Shown here in pieces: positions 1 to 11,234 of a stretch of 64,000 nucleotides of DNA (position 1 is the first letter of the stretch; each line of letters starts with the position of its first letter). A program made the translations under genes and the position numbers. The stretch is taken from the NCBI RefSeq assembly GCF_000003195.3, contig NC_012870.2, forward strand, positions 50,851,388-50,915,387. The letters run 5' to 3'. The stretch is from Sorghum bicolor (Eukaryota; Streptophyta; Magnoliopsida; Poales; Poaceae). Under the pieces are notes generated by a model. It was not told where the DNA came from. It did no database searches and was given only the letters and a program-made list of their open reading frames with translations.

Positions 1-129
1 TCTCTTCTTTCTCTTGCATACAGCAGCAAACAGTGCCGGGGCATAGACCTCAATGCTTGAGCCCTGCAACCAACGGTAGGTCCAGAAGAAAGTAGACTCG
101 CCGTTTCCAAGGTTGAACACCGTTGCTGC
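1..129 (-). pseudogene. LINE reverse-transcriptase polyprotein remnant
   Basis: Read on the minus strand, this stretch stays open and contains GNGESTFFWTYRWLQGSSIE, followed by APALFAAV and a basic run. That pattern (a glycine-rich turn, FW, WL-x-G-x-S, then APALF) is typical of the segment just before the zinc-binding (zf-RVT) domain at the C-terminal end of plant non-LTR retrotransposon ORF2 proteins. The fragment runs off the left edge of the window, and its upstream (RT) side, towards higher coordinates, is missing. It is probably an old truncated LINE. The assignment rests on motif recognition by eye. Confidence 0.6.
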
Positions 130-780
130 CTGAAAACTTCCTACTTTTGTTGTTTGTATTTATATGAGTGTTAGTTATTAAAAGTAGTGTTTGGATATTT
201 TTTACTGTGTTTATTTATATATTTCAAGACTCAAGACCACCGAAAGTGGTACATGTGCTGGCTAAGCCTCTGTTTTCTTTTTATAACCAGTGATGGAACA
301 CTTATTGTGCTTATACTTTTTCAGTGTGGATATGTGATTAAACTCAGTGTTAAGAATTTAGGCCATTTGTGCACTGTGAAATGTGCCATCCTGTTTCACA
401 AAGTTCACTGCATTTTCTCCTATAAATTTACTTTGTTGAGAATGTTTTTAGATATTTCATTGTGTATTTCAAGTGGTTTCTGTAAGCATTTGTGCTGGTG
501 GACCGAAGAAGAACTCGAACTAGGACTTTTTGAAGCAGTTCGGTTGTCTCATGGGCCATAGGTTAGTAACAACATTAACCATTGATACAGAACCACATTA
601 CGTGATAAATTGCAGTTGTATATATAGATATAGATGAACATCCATACATGCCGTTCTTATATTGCTCTTACATATCATCCAGTTAAATGTTGGCCAACTT
701 TATCCATTCATTATTAATCTGAGCACATCAGTAGCTGCAGCCTGCGTTTGCCAACTTCTCCATTCAGCCGGTGCTCTGTC
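130..780. other. Spacer, no gene seen
   Basis: AT-rich, plant-type non-coding sequence. Open frames here have no recognisable domain or codon bias. The last short exon of the lipid-transfer-like gene to the right should lie somewhere here or just beside it, but no convincing acceptor plus coding end was identified. Confidence 0.5.
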
Positions 781-999
781 TCAGACATGCTTTAAATCTG
801 CAAGAAAGAAACTACTATCAGTTTTCAACATTCTAATAAGTTGAGATTTTATTTTTTTACATCCTAGTGTGTGGTAAACTGGTAACTGGTAAGTTGTAGC
901 ATTATATTGTCGTAGCTTTGTCAGTAACCTCTGTGAGATTATCTGACGATGGTAAATGACACATGTAACTGACCCAAGGGAAGCTGCTAAGCTACTAAC

Positions 1000-1371
1000 C
1001 AGACCTCCACATCCCCTGGGGATGGCGACTCCACAGCTCCTGCAGACATAGAACACTTTGTCCAGGTCTATGTCTAGGTCGGAGCCAAGGTAGTCGCAGA
1101 CGCATGGAACGTTGGTGAGGCCGATCAACGTGGCGCAGCAATTGGACGACGGCGGCAGCGTCCGACCACCCTCCTGGACGTAGTCATAGCAGGTGGTTCG
1201 CAGTGCCACGATGTCGTTATGGCAAGCTGCGCCCGCCGCGGCCGCCTGAGCTGCTTGAGGAGGTGTGGGCGTGGCTGCTGCTGCTGCTGCTGCTGCACCA
1301 GCTGCAGAAAGGAGCAGGAGGAGCGTTGCAGTAGCCAGCAGGATGCTGCTAGCAGAAACCAAATGCGCCAT
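1000..1371 (-). CDS. Lipid-transfer / protease-inhibitor-like secreted protein, first exon
   Basis: The 124 codons begin at an ATG at 1371 with a hydrophobic signal peptide (about residues 1-30), then an alanine-rich linker encoded by a GCT/GCA-type triplet run. The cysteine pattern of the plant LTP / seed-storage / trypsin-alpha-amylase-inhibitor fold follows: C, C, CC (NCC), CxC (CVC), C, C, with one extra cysteine in CRSC. Such proteins are secreted and hold a four-helix, disulfide-bonded lipid-binding cavity. After the codons for CGGL the minus strand shows a GTTAGT donor at 999, so the longer open frame to 781 is probably intron read-through. Relatives often have an intron at this point followed by a very short last exon, which I could not place. 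Specific ligand and subfamily are unknown. Confidence 0.75.
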
Positions 1372-1471
1372 GGTGGACGGACGTGAGCTTGGTGGATTGT
1401 GAAACTCTCGTTATCACTATTGCTGCTGCTGCTGATTATGCTGTGATGGTGCCAAGGTGCATTTTATTTGG

Positions 1472-1480
1472 TATTTTATA
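1472..1480 (-). promoter_or_regulatory. Putative TATA box of the LTP-like gene
   Basis: The minus strand reads CTATAAAATACC about 100 bases upstream of the ATG at 1371, a suitable distance for a TATA element with a short leader. A second, weaker CTATAAG lies near 1495. Confidence 0.45.
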
Positions 1481-1483
1481 GTG

Positions 1484-2686
1484 TCCGGTGCTTATAGAGG
1501 TATATATTGTTAGCATTCATAGTGCTGTCAAACTAGCTAGTGCCCTGGAGATCCAGAGATGCCAAGGGTGTGATCCACGAAACTAGGGCATTGGCTTGTT
1601 GACGCCCTGAAGTCAGTGAACCCAAAACTGCAAAAATGACAAGCGTGTGTGCGCCGGCGGTTTCTCAAGGGTTGACACTTCTGTAGTAGGTACAAGGATC
1701 AGATAAATGAGATGAACTTATTATGTGGTGTGGGTCTTGCTTTTCAGTCAAAGAAATTTTGGTGAATACTAGTGTGATGCCAAGAACGGTCCCAGGTTCT
1801 ACTTTGGATTAGCAGCCACCCCTCCGTTTCAAAATGTAAGAGATATTAGTTTTGTCCTAAACAGAATTTCATTATTAACTTTGAACAAGTTCCTAGAAAA
1901 ATACACAACACCTATACAATATCAAATTAATTTTGTAAGTACACCATTAATATGTCTTGACTAGCAAACAGGAAAAGAACTATCAAAAGTTCATGGGAAC
2001 AATGATGGAATAGTATATGTTTATATACAGTTTTTATGCTTTCTATTAAAATTAAAACATATAATCTATTTTATGTTCATCATGAAATCCATAATATAAG
2101 TTAATGTTAATAATAATGATGTATAACAGTGTCCTATTAATTAAGCATGTATCGAATTAAATACAACCTTGATAGTTTCTTTCTCCTGTTGCAAAACATA
2201 TAGAAATATTTAGAAGTAGATATATCATAACTTTAAGTTTCATACTATCCATATGTTGCTATGATACAACTAAATATTCAGTTCCATGACTTTCTTTGCG
2301 GACCCATAAAAATCTGTAATTCTAATCTATAATTAAAGTTGGCAAGAGTTAGTTGCAGATCTGCCTAGGAGTTATCCGTCTACTAATGATTATGACGAGA
2401 GACATCTTGTGATTTTCTACATGATAGCCCCTGTTAGGGTTTGCAGATATACATTTATTTAGACTGGATTAGACAACAAACTGCTCAAGATTTCAGTAAA
2501 CAAATTGATTAGTTGCACCATCAGTTAATCCAGGTTACGGACAAGCTTGGATCAAGTAAAAGAGTGTTTCAAAATAGAGCAAGTGTTTTACTTTCTTTTC
2601 CAAAACACTTTTACTCATCTCTTTATTTGGTGATGCCACGCGTAGAAGGGACTAGGATCGCAATGGAGGGATTATGCAGAGGAGAT
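1484..2686. other. AT-rich upstream spacer
   Basis: No gene, RNA or mobile-element end was recognised. The sequence is AT-rich and looks like ordinary grass intergenic DNA. Confidence 0.5.
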
Positions 2687-3020
2687 CACTACAAGAAACT
2701 GGAATTGCCTTGGCGGCCCTGAATTTCCTTGAGGGACAAAATCAAACCGCCAAGGAAATGACAGTTTCCTTGGCGGTGCTACTCCACACTCAAGGAAACA
2801 TATATTCCTTAGAGGTTTAAGTAAACCGCCAAGGAATATATGTGTTTCTTTGGCGGTTTCCAATCACCTCCAAGAAAATGACTCATTTTCTTGAGTGTTA
2901 TTCTTAACCGCCAAGGAAAACATCTATTTTCTTAGGTGTTATTCTAAACCATCAAGTAAATTATCATTTTTTGGGGGTTATTGAATTTTCTTGGAGGTTG
3001 GCAGCCAAGGAAGTGTTGTA
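2687..3020 (+). mobile_element. CACTA-type terminal region (one end only)
   Basis: The block starts with CACTACAAGAAA, the standard terminus of many grass CACTA elements, preceded by GAT as a possible 3-bp target duplicate. It is followed by repeated inverted subterminal units based on CCTTGGCGG and CCGCCAAGG, at least six in 330 bp. A similar unit (TTTCTTGAGGGCTAGCCTCCAAGG) occurs at 11834-11857, so the element may once have spanned that interval, including the later hAT and Gypsy insertions. No matching CTTGTAGTG terminus was found on the right. Confidence 0.7.
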
Positions 3021-5128
3021 AGTACTTGACATATATTTTGGTGACTCTAGCAAAAAAAAACAATAATATCTTAAAGGTGTCTAAAAATCCTAGAATCTGG
3101 TATGAGATCATAATATGGTTGTATTATCTTGCCATAAAATTTTTAAATCATATTAACAAAGTTGGACTATACATGATTTACAAATGATACATCTCTCACA
3201 AAGTTACATAACTATGTGGGAGATATAACTATTTGTAAACAATGTATAGTACCACTTTGTTTGAATCATTTAAACAATATGAGAGATCTATAAATCATTT
3301 GAAGTGTGTATGAGCAAGAAAAGGTTTTGAGATGTACAAACTTACACCTTTTAAATATTACCATTAATTTTCTTTAATAAGTTGTAAGCAAAATTTTGAA
3401 TTATTCCTAACTAACATATTGAGTTTTTGTCTATTTTCAGGATATGAGCTAGTATGGAACATATGTACATTAATATATTTTATTACCTTTTTAATCTTAT
3501 TTGATTTACGTGTAGCTCAAATTTGAAGCTTACTTATGTTTAAAATTTAGACAAAACAATTGACTTGTGTATTATAATTTATAATCTCGAAATATTCAGT
3601 CTAAAAATATGAAGCCCATAACCTGGATACAGCCCACCACAGCCCATCATGATGTATGCTTTTCTTTCCGCCGTTGGATCAACCTTGCACGGCTCAGATA
3701 TGCGAAGAGCAGAATAAAATTGATTGCTCCCCCGCAGGCTGCAGCCCGTCGTAACCCTAACCCTCTGGATCCCGCTCGTGGCTTGCCCGCCGCTCTCCAA
3801 TCTCCACTCGTACTTCACACCCATCCTCTGATGGATCCTCGCTAGCCCCTTCCTCGTTGACGGCATGGTTGTGTGGTAGCCATATGGCGTGGGATGTGGC
3901 GGCGGCGGCGGCGGCGGCGGCTCATCTGGATGTAGCACCAGCACAGGCGGCAATAGTGTCGCTGGATGCTGAGAAGCGGTGGCGACGTTGGATGTGGCAC
4001 CCGTGGGCGGCGATGGTGGAGCTAGATGCGGCAACAGCGTGGGAGGCAGCACAAGCCCGGTGACCCACGTCGACTTCCCCAACAGCTTTGCCTTTGCCGT
4101 CACCACATCATACCTCTGCATACCAGGTTGGTTACCGACTGCTGCCACCATCCCCATCTCATCTCATCTCATCTCATCTCACGTGTTCCCGCATTTTAAA
4201 ACTGGTACTTGTCTATCAGTATTCAATCATATTTAGTTCTATACATAAATGTTTATTTCAAAATAGCTACTAAAGTTTTATGACCAATTCATACCTTTAC
4301 AATCGGACAGTGAGTTATGCTCTAGCCAAAAAATAATTAACTGACACAAATTGCCTAGATATGGAAAACATGCAGCAATATATTGATTCATCAGGGACAG
4401 CGATAAAAATGGTTTGGTAAATATATGGTTTCTATTAGGATTTTGTGTAGTCGTATTGCAACATTTCTGCCTGCATATGTAGTTCTGCATTAGTAAAGTC
4501 TAGTGTCAGTATGACAGTATCAATTTCATATGCTGTTTAATGCCTGGTGACAGACATTCCACCATTTGAGCTCTTGTTTCCATTGTGACATCATGACGGC
4601 TTTTGAGCCAAAAATGTATATACCTGTATATTAAATTTGATTTGGATTTCTCTACAGACTACATGTGTTTCCATGTTATAATAATTCGCCTGTCTGCTTA
4701 GTTAGCACTTTGCTTTACCTCAAGTCATAATTTGCCTGTCTGCATAGTTAGCACTTTGCATAATTTGCTTGCCTGCATAGTGCATAGTGAGTCGGCTCTT
4801 CACAACTATTGGTAAGCTATTTTATTAGTGTCACAGCTTGCATGCAGTTACTTTATGAAGCCCAAACATTGTTCCTAGCAGCGTGTTTGTACTTGTTAAT
4901 ACTTTAATTCTTTTCTCAGTTTGTTTGCGTCACTTCTTACAGTAGCTAGAAAGTGGTTCCTCAATTTCATTTGATATGATCATAATATTGTTATTGTAGC
5001 CATTTCAAGGTTGGTTTAGTTTGATGATATTAACTGAGCTAACTCTTGATTTCAATCACGTAACCTTTCGAGTGTCATTTCTATTCTCTTCTTTATCTAT
5101 GAGCTAGAACTAATAGAATGCATGTGTG
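3021..5128. other. Probable interior of the CACTA-like element or captured sequence
   Basis: No intact gene. A GC-rich block at about 3600-4170 has a (GGC)n run at 3898-3921 and a TCTCA repeat at 4157-4180. It is open in several frames at once, which is typical of GC-rich non-coding or captured first-exon sequence. The rest is AT-rich without recognised domains. Confidence 0.4.
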
Positions 5129-5807
5129 CAGGGGCAGGCCCAGGCCTAGGGCCAGTAGGGCCATGGCCCTAGTCGTGGACCAAAAATTTTAGGAGCAACT
5201 GTTTATTTTTTTGGCCCAAGAAAGAAGCCCACGAGAAGACTAGCGCACAGACCACAGAGAAGTCGCAACGCTCACCCTCGCGTCGTCCCCTTCCCTCACG
5301 TAGTCACGCGGTCGCGCCGTCCTCGGCCCTTGCTCGCACGCGAAGGCGAAGTCCGCTGTGGCCAGGGGCGCCGTCGCCCGTCTGCCGTCCGCCCGTCCCC
5401 TCCCCTCGCAGTCGTAGGAAGGCAAGGCACTAGGGCCGACCGGCGACCGCGGCCGTCCGCTTGTCCCCTGCCGGCCTGCTTGGCTGCCCGCCGGCCGCCG
5501 TCCCGGGCTGGGCCTGCTCGCCCCTCGCCCTCGCCCAGAGGCTGTCCGCGACACAGCTCGGAGGCAGGGGCCGGACCTGGTCGGAGCCGAGCCAGAAGCC
5601 CCCTGCTCCCTGTCCGGCTGTTTCCCTGCTGACCTGCGTGGCTGCCGCCTGCCAACGCCCAGGGGAGCTGAAGCCCTCTTGTCCAGAAGCGTGGTCGTGA
5701 ACGTGGAGTGAAGCTAAGGTATTCACTCAAATTTTGAGGAGTTCAGTTCTTTTCTCTTGATTTCAACTGTTAATTGTGTATTTTTATTTTATTGTAATTA
5801 GTCTTTT

Positions 5808-5940
5808 AGACGAAGAGGACAAGGAATATTGCATCATATTTCTCCCGAGTTTGTGAACAAGAACAACGAATCATCCAATCTCCACTGCTGCCAGATCCAG
5901 AGCAAGAACAACGAATCATCCATTCTTCACTAGACAATAG
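5808..5940 (+). pseudogene. hAT transposase N-terminal exon remnant
   Basis: One frame reads KRTRNIASYFSRVCEQEQRI and continues to about 5940, where GGTATT could act as a splice donor. A basic stretch followed by IASYF is usual near the N-terminus of plant hAT (zinc-finger MYM/TTF-type) transposases. A short internal duplication (the unit ending in EQEQRII occurs twice) follows. No catalytic domain remains in the element, so this is a relic that supports the superfamily call. Confidence 0.5.
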
Positions 5941-6078
5941 GTATTTATTTTTTAATGTTCATTGATATTACATAGCTACTGTATTGTAGTATTAATTATA
6001 TAGTTCAAGAATTTCTTGGATTTGCAAACTTTGCTTGAGAATTTCTATTTTCCTGTAACATATATGTATATATATAGT

Positions 6079-6492
6079 TGTCAAGGGCCTGGCGATCAAG
6101 GGTAGGCGGCCCTCGGCTACGAAGATCGTAGCCTCCTACCGTTCTTCCGATCCGGAGGTTATACCCCTCACAGTCGACCGGGCTTGAGAGGTTTAGGGAG
6201 AGAGAGAGAGTTTAGATAAATGATCTTGCTTGCTTTATTCCCAAAGTCCTTCTCTCATACATATAGCCCATTGGCTGAGATTAGAAGGAAAGCAACTAAT
6301 CCTTTCCTATAATCTAGGATCTAATCAAATCTCCCAACCAATCTTTCCTAACCAATCTTTCCTAACTCAGCCTAGCCCCTGGCCGTGGCCTGGCCGTCGC
6401 GCGTGTCGAGCTGGGCGCGCTCTGCGCGCTCCTCAGCCCTTCTCATGTCACGGCTGCGCCTGCGGCGTACATAAGATTGGCCCCACATGACA
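6079..6492 (-). repeat. Downstream (3') LTR of the chromovirus, complete
   Basis: 414 bp, bounded by TG...CA and flanked on its outer side by ATAGT. It contains a 14-bp tandem duplication (CCAATCTTTCCTAA) that is absent from the other LTR. The last codons of the pol frame lie inside it. Confidence 0.88.
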
Positions 6493-8657
6493 TCTCTCAC
6501 CCCCTCGAGACCCAGCTTGTCCCCGAGCTGAAATTCTGGATAAGAGACGCGGAAGTCGTCGAGGTCCTCCCATGAAGCTGAAGACTCTGGTTCGCCGCGC
6601 CAGTAGACCAAGACTTGAGTGATGCCACGGACCTTGCGAGCTTGAGTGACACATTCAGGTGCCGGCACAACAGCGCCATGTCGGATGTCCGGCAAAGGAG
6701 GCGGGGTGGACGGGGGAGGCCCATGGAACTTCTTGAGGGTCCCGATGTGGAACACGTCGTGGATGCGGGCCTGCGGGGGAAGCTCAAGCCGCACAGCCAC
6801 TTCATTGATCTTCTGGACGATGCGGTACGGACCCAAGTAGCGAGCCTTCAGTTTGCCTGCCGAGTGCGGCAAAGATGCCACTGGTTGCTGACGGAAACGC
6901 AGCAGGACCCAATCACCCACCGCATAGGAGACATGGCGGTGATGACGGTCGTAGTGCAGCTTCTGCACTGCCTGGGCCTGTTCCAGACGATGGCGCACCT
7001 CCGTGAGGAACTCCGTGCGTTCCTCCATGTCTCGTGCCACGGCTGCGACTCTGGTGTCGCCGGGCTCATAAGAGCGTATAGTCGGGGGGTCGCGACCGTA
7101 GACCACGCGGAACGGCGTCTCCTGGAGTGAAGCTTGGTAGGCCGTGTTGTAGACATACTCCGCCCAAGGCAGCCACCGGAGCCACTGGCGAGGGCGGTCC
7201 CCCGTAAAGCAACGGAGATACATAACGATGACGCAGTTGGCCGCCTCGGATTGGCCGTCCGACTGAGGGTGGAAGGCGGAGGTCATATGCAGCTTGGAGC
7301 CCATCAGGCGCATGAGCTCACGCCAAAAGGCCGACGTGAACACAGGATCCCGGTCGGAGACGATGGACTGTGGTATGCCGTGTAGACGGATGATGTTGGT
7401 GAAGAACGCCTGGGCCACGAACTCAGCAGTGTACAGATGGCCAAGCGCGATGAAGTGGCCATACTTACTGAAGTGATCGACGACGGAGAGGATGACCGAC
7501 TTCCCTTCGACTCGCGGCAACGCCTCGATGAAGTCCATGCCGATATCAGCCCAAACTGCGGATGGTATCGGAAGTGGCTGCAGGAGTCCCGCCGGTAACA
7601 GGTGCTCTGACTTAAAGCGTTGACAGGTGGCGCAGCCCCGCACAAAGTCCTGCACGATGCGGCGCATGTGGGGAAAGTGGAAGTCGCGGTGCAGCCGATG
7701 CCATGTACGCTGCACACCCTCGTGTCCATCATCATGGACTGCGGCCACAATTTCCTGGAGCAGGGGCGAAGAGGGCGGGATGTAGAGGCGCCCGTCAAAG
7801 AGCACCATGTCGTCCTTGACCGTCCAGGGCGCGGTTCTGGACCCTGCTCGGATTTCGTCGTGAATGGCGGCCAAGGCTGGGTCGACGGCCTGTGCGTGAC
7901 GGAGGCGGCTGATGAAGTCGAAGCGCGGAGCTGAGATGGAGCAGAGGCCGCCCATGCTGTCCTCCTCAGCATCCCGGCGTGAGAGAGCGTCGGCCACCAC
8001 ATTGGTCGCCCCGGACTTGTACTCCACCGCGAAATTGAAGCCGAGCAACTTGCCGACCCAGTGATGCTGGGGTATGGTGGCCAGGCGTTGGTCCAAAAGA
8101 AATTTGAGACTGTGATGATCAGTCTTGACGGTGAAGTGGCGCCCCCATAAATATGGCCGCCAGTGGCGCACGGCAAGCACGAGGCCAATAAGCTCCCGCT
8201 CGTATGCCGCGAGGGAGCGATGCCTGGGTGCCACCGGCCTGCTGAAGAAGGCGATCGGGTGACCATCTTGGAGAAGCACGGCGCCGAAACCATATGTCGA
8301 CGCGTCGCACTCCACGACGAACGGTCTGGCAAAGTCGGGGAGGGCCAAGATCGGCGCCGTGGTGATCGCGGTCTTGAGGTTGCTGAACGACGCCTCAGCC
8401 GTAGTACTCCAGGTGAAGCCGTCCTTCAAGAGCGCCGTGAGGGGCGCGGCGATGGAGCCGTAGTTGTGGACGAATTTCCGATAGTAGCCCGCCAAGCCCA
8501 GGAAGCCACGCACTGCCCGGGCGGAACGGGGACGGGGCCACTCATGGATGGCCTGGACCTTGGCGGGATCCATGGCGACGCCGGCGGCGGAGATGGTGTG
8601 CCCCAAGTAGGCCACGGCGTCCACCCCAAAACAGCACTTGGTGCGTTTGACGAACAA
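6372..8657 (-). pseudogene. Gypsy RT-RNase H-integrase-chromodomain (C-terminal part of gag-pol)
   Basis: In the same reading frame as the upstream part. It shows RNase H (VECDAS at about 100, TDHHSL, ADALS), an integrase zinc finger (CATCQRF) and the integrase D-D-E residues (GMDFIE, SDRD, QSEAAN). A C-terminal chromodomain-like stretch has VYWRG and SASWEDLDDF, typical of chromoviruses, whose integrases may be steered to chromatin by this domain. The last residues (from about GQSYVRRRRS) are encoded by the LTR itself. No ATG start is needed, because it is a continuation broken by the TAG at 8712. Confidence 0.9.
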
Positions 8658-8711
8658 CCGGTGCTGCCGCAGGAGCTCGAAGACGATGCGGAGGTGCCTG
8701 AGATGATCTGT

Positions 8712-10757
8712 CTAGGAGACGCTATAGATCAAGATGTCATCGAAAAAGACTAAGACAAATCGCCGAAGGTAGGCCCGGAGAACGTCGTTCATCAGTGCTT
8801 GGAACGTGGCCGGGGCGTTGCACAGCCCGAACGGCATCACCAAAAACTCGTAGAGGCCGTCGTGGGTGCGGAAAGCCATTTTGTGGACGTCCTCGGGCCG
8901 CATCCGCACCTGGTGATAGCCGGAGCGCAAATCAGGCTTGGTGAAGTAGCGCGTGCCGTGAAGCTCGTCGAGGAGCTCGTCCACCACCGGAATGGGAAAA
9001 GCGTCCTTGACGGTGAGCGCGTTGAGGGCGCGGTAGTCGACGCAGAATCTCCATGAGCCATCGGCCTTGTGGACAAGGAGAGCCGGGGATGAAAACGGCG
9101 AGTTACTGCGACGGACGACGCCCTGCTCCAGCATCGCGGCGCACTGGCGTTCCAGTTCATCTTTGTGCGCGGCCGGATAACGGTACGGCCGTACCGCGAC
9201 AGGGGCGGAGCCTGGCTTGAGGATGATGGCGTGGTCCCGTGTACGCGGCGGGGGAAGGCCGGATGGTGCGGCGAAGATGTCCTCGTAGGCGGCCAGGAGC
9301 TCGTCCAGGAGCGTCCCACTGGCCGCGGCGATGGTACGTAGGCTGGCCGCGGCGGATGACGGTATGCCTGTCCAAGTGATGGTTCGGCCGTCGAGCTGGA
9401 AGGACATGGCACGCTCGGCAAAGTTCCACACGATGTCGCCGAGCGTTCGCATCCAGCAGGTACCCAGCACCACTTCGTACCCTGCAGGTGGCATAACAAA
9501 GAGATCGGTGTGGAAGGCGGTGCCGTTGATGGAGAAGGGTGCGTTCCTGATGACGCCCGGGCAGGCCACGCGCTCGCCGTTGGCGACCGTGGCTGTCAAA
9601 CGGGGGCGATCCTGGATCGGTAAGCCAGTGAGGCGCGTCGCGTCCTCGCTGATGAAGCTGTGCGTGGAGCCACTGTCGAGCAGCGCGAGGAGGGAGGCCG
9701 CCCCCACCGTCGTCGTGATCTGGATGGTGTCTGAGACGGGCACGCCAGCGACCGCATGCATGGAGTAGCACGACGCGTCGGCAGCAGGGTCCTCTGCGGT
9801 GGCGTCCGCTATGGCCACAGGATCGTCCGCGGCATCGATCTCCACCCCATCCACGAAGAAGAGCCTCTTGCAGAAGCGATTGTGACCCCTGGTGTATGGT
9901 TCATTGCAGTTGAAGCAGAGTCCTTGATGGCGTCGTTCCGCCATCTCGGCCGGGGACAGCCGACGTTGAGGGCCCTCTCCTCGGCCCTGCGGCGCGGCCT
10001 CTGGGGGTGCCGGCAGGGCCAGCGGTTGCTGGGGCGCCGGCAGTGCCGGACGCGGCGCTGGTGCGGCCAGCAGGCCACGCGCGGGTGCCCTGGTAGGAGG
10101 TGGTGCCGGCCGGGATAGCTCCATCAACTCCACCTGACGGGCCAGACTCATAGCTTCGGCGAGGGTGGTTGGGTGATGAAGGCGGACAGCGTGGCTCAGC
10201 GGCGGCAGAAGGCCACCCGTGTAAAGCTGAACACGCTGGTCCTCTTTGAGGCGTCCCGCTCGGGGCAAGAGGGCCTGGAACCGATTGGAGTAGTCGTCGA
10301 CGGTGTCCGTACGCCGGCATTCGGCGAGCTCGAACATTGGCGCGGAGCGGAGAGGGGGGCCAAATCGTAGATGCAGGAGGTCCTTGAAGTTGGTCCAGTT
10401 TGGCGTGCCCTCGTCCGTCTGCAGCTGGATGAACCAAAGCTGCGCGACGTCGTCGAGGTGATAGGATGCCATGGAAACGCGGTCGTCCACCGGGGTTCGG
10501 TGTTGACGGAAGTAGGCGTCGCATTTGTTGATGAAGAGGAGCGGATCCGTCGTGCCGTCGAAGCGGGGAAAATCCCACTTCTTGTGCTTCGGGTGAAAGT
10601 CCTGCTCGTGAGGGCCCCTTGGACGGCGAGCGTCGTCGCTGCCGGAAGAGGAGGCGAACTTCTCCTTCATGGAGGCCATGTCGGCTTTGAGGACCAGCAG
10701 CTCGGCGGACATGGACTTCATCTCAGCGAAGAGGTCGGCGAGCGTGGGTTCGGCCAT
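8712..10757 (-). pseudogene. Gypsy gag-protease-RT (N-terminal part of gag-pol)
   Basis: 681 codons from an ATG at 10757. Visible in order are a retrotransposon gag domain (about residues 55-215), a proline/alanine-rich linker, a CFNCNEPYTRGHNRFC zinc knuckle (about 280-295), an aspartic protease with LLDSGSTHSFIS (about 360), and the RT with CVDYRALN, MPFGLCNAPATFQ and a catalytic FFDD motif. The frame ends at a TAG (8712-8714) right after the RT catalytic core. The downstream frame continues in phase, so this is a single nonsense change inside pol. A gag-pol of this type packages element RNA and copies it into DNA in cytoplasmic particles. Confidence 0.9.
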
Positions 10758-10847
10758 GGTGGAGCGTAGGGTGGACGAGGCCGAGGTTGCTGGGGATGGC
10801 GGCGGCGGCTGTGATGGGGCTGCGTCGGCGGCGGAAGTGGATTGGGA

Positions 10848-11119
10848 GGAGTTTAGATAAATGATCTTGCTTGCTTTATTCCCAAAGTCCTTCTCTGATA
10901 CATATAGCCCATCGGCTGAGATTAGAAGGAAAGCAACTAATCCTTTCCTATAATCTAGGATCTAATCAAATCTCCCAACCAATCTTTCCTAACTCAGCCT
11001 AGCCCCTGGCCGTGGCCTGGCCGTCGCGCGTGTCGAGCTGGGCGTGCTCTGCGCGCTCCTCAGCCCTTCTCACGTCACGGCTGCGCCTGCGGCGTACATA
11101 AGATTGGCCCCACATGACA
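10848..11119 (-). repeat. Upstream (5') LTR of the chromovirus, truncated
   Basis: 272 bp matching the outer two thirds of the LTR at 6079-6492. It breaks off at GAGTTTAGATAAATG and runs straight into the gag leader at 10847 without a TGG-type primer-binding site. Confidence 0.85.
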
Positions 11120-11234
11120 ATAGTCCTATAGACTATATTGTAGGTTGTAGCTTTTGGATTTTGGCCACTATAATTTGAACACCAGGATTTGGCCCTAGTC
11201 TTGGTTAAATCCTGGGCCCGCCACTGCATGCGTG

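Larger units (their letters stand above)
6079..11119 (-). mobile_element. Chromovirus-type Ty3/Gypsy LTR retrotransposon
   Basis: It is inserted in the hAT element with a perfect 5-bp target duplication, ATAGT (6074-6078 and 11120-11124). Ends are TGTCA...TGACA. The order on the minus strand is LTR, gag, zinc knuckle, protease, RT, RNase H, integrase, chromodomain-like tail, LTR. The upstream LTR has lost about 130 bp of its inner end together with the primer-binding site, so this copy could not prime reverse transcription. The shared parts of the LTRs differ by about four substitutions in about 267 bp plus a 14-bp duplication. Confidence 0.9.
5129..11226. mobile_element. hAT-superfamily element, split by a Gypsy insertion
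   Basis: The left end is CAGGGGCAGGCCCAGG and the right end is CCTGGGCCCGCCACTG, so the termini are imperfect inverted repeats of the hAT type. They are flanked by 8-bp duplicates, CATGTGTG (5121-5128) and CATGCGTG (11227-11234), which match at 7 of 8 bases. Without the inserted Gypsy element, about 1.05 kb remains. That includes a GC-rich leader-like block (5240-5700) and a short hAT transposase exon remnant. It is therefore non-autonomous. Confidence 0.8.

Noticed and set aside
187..561. 124-codon frame with many Cys and Phe
   Set aside because: AT-rich, no domain, no codon bias; looks like chance.
781..999. C-terminal extension of the lipid-transfer-like protein
   Set aside because: The frame passes a good GTTAGT donor right after the last conserved cysteine region; the extension has no family similarity and is probably intron.
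3579..4157. 192-codon proline-rich frame on the minus strand
   Set aside because: The region is GC-rich and open in several frames on both strands, with no domain. It may be a captured fragment but not a supported gene.
5240..5730. Several overlapping GC-rich open frames
   Set aside because: They lie within the leader-like block of the hAT element, are open on both strands, and have no family match.
7304..8332. 342-codon open frame on the minus strand
   Set aside because: It is out of phase with the conserved RT/RNase H/integrase frame over the same DNA and has no domain; it arises from GC-rich codon use.
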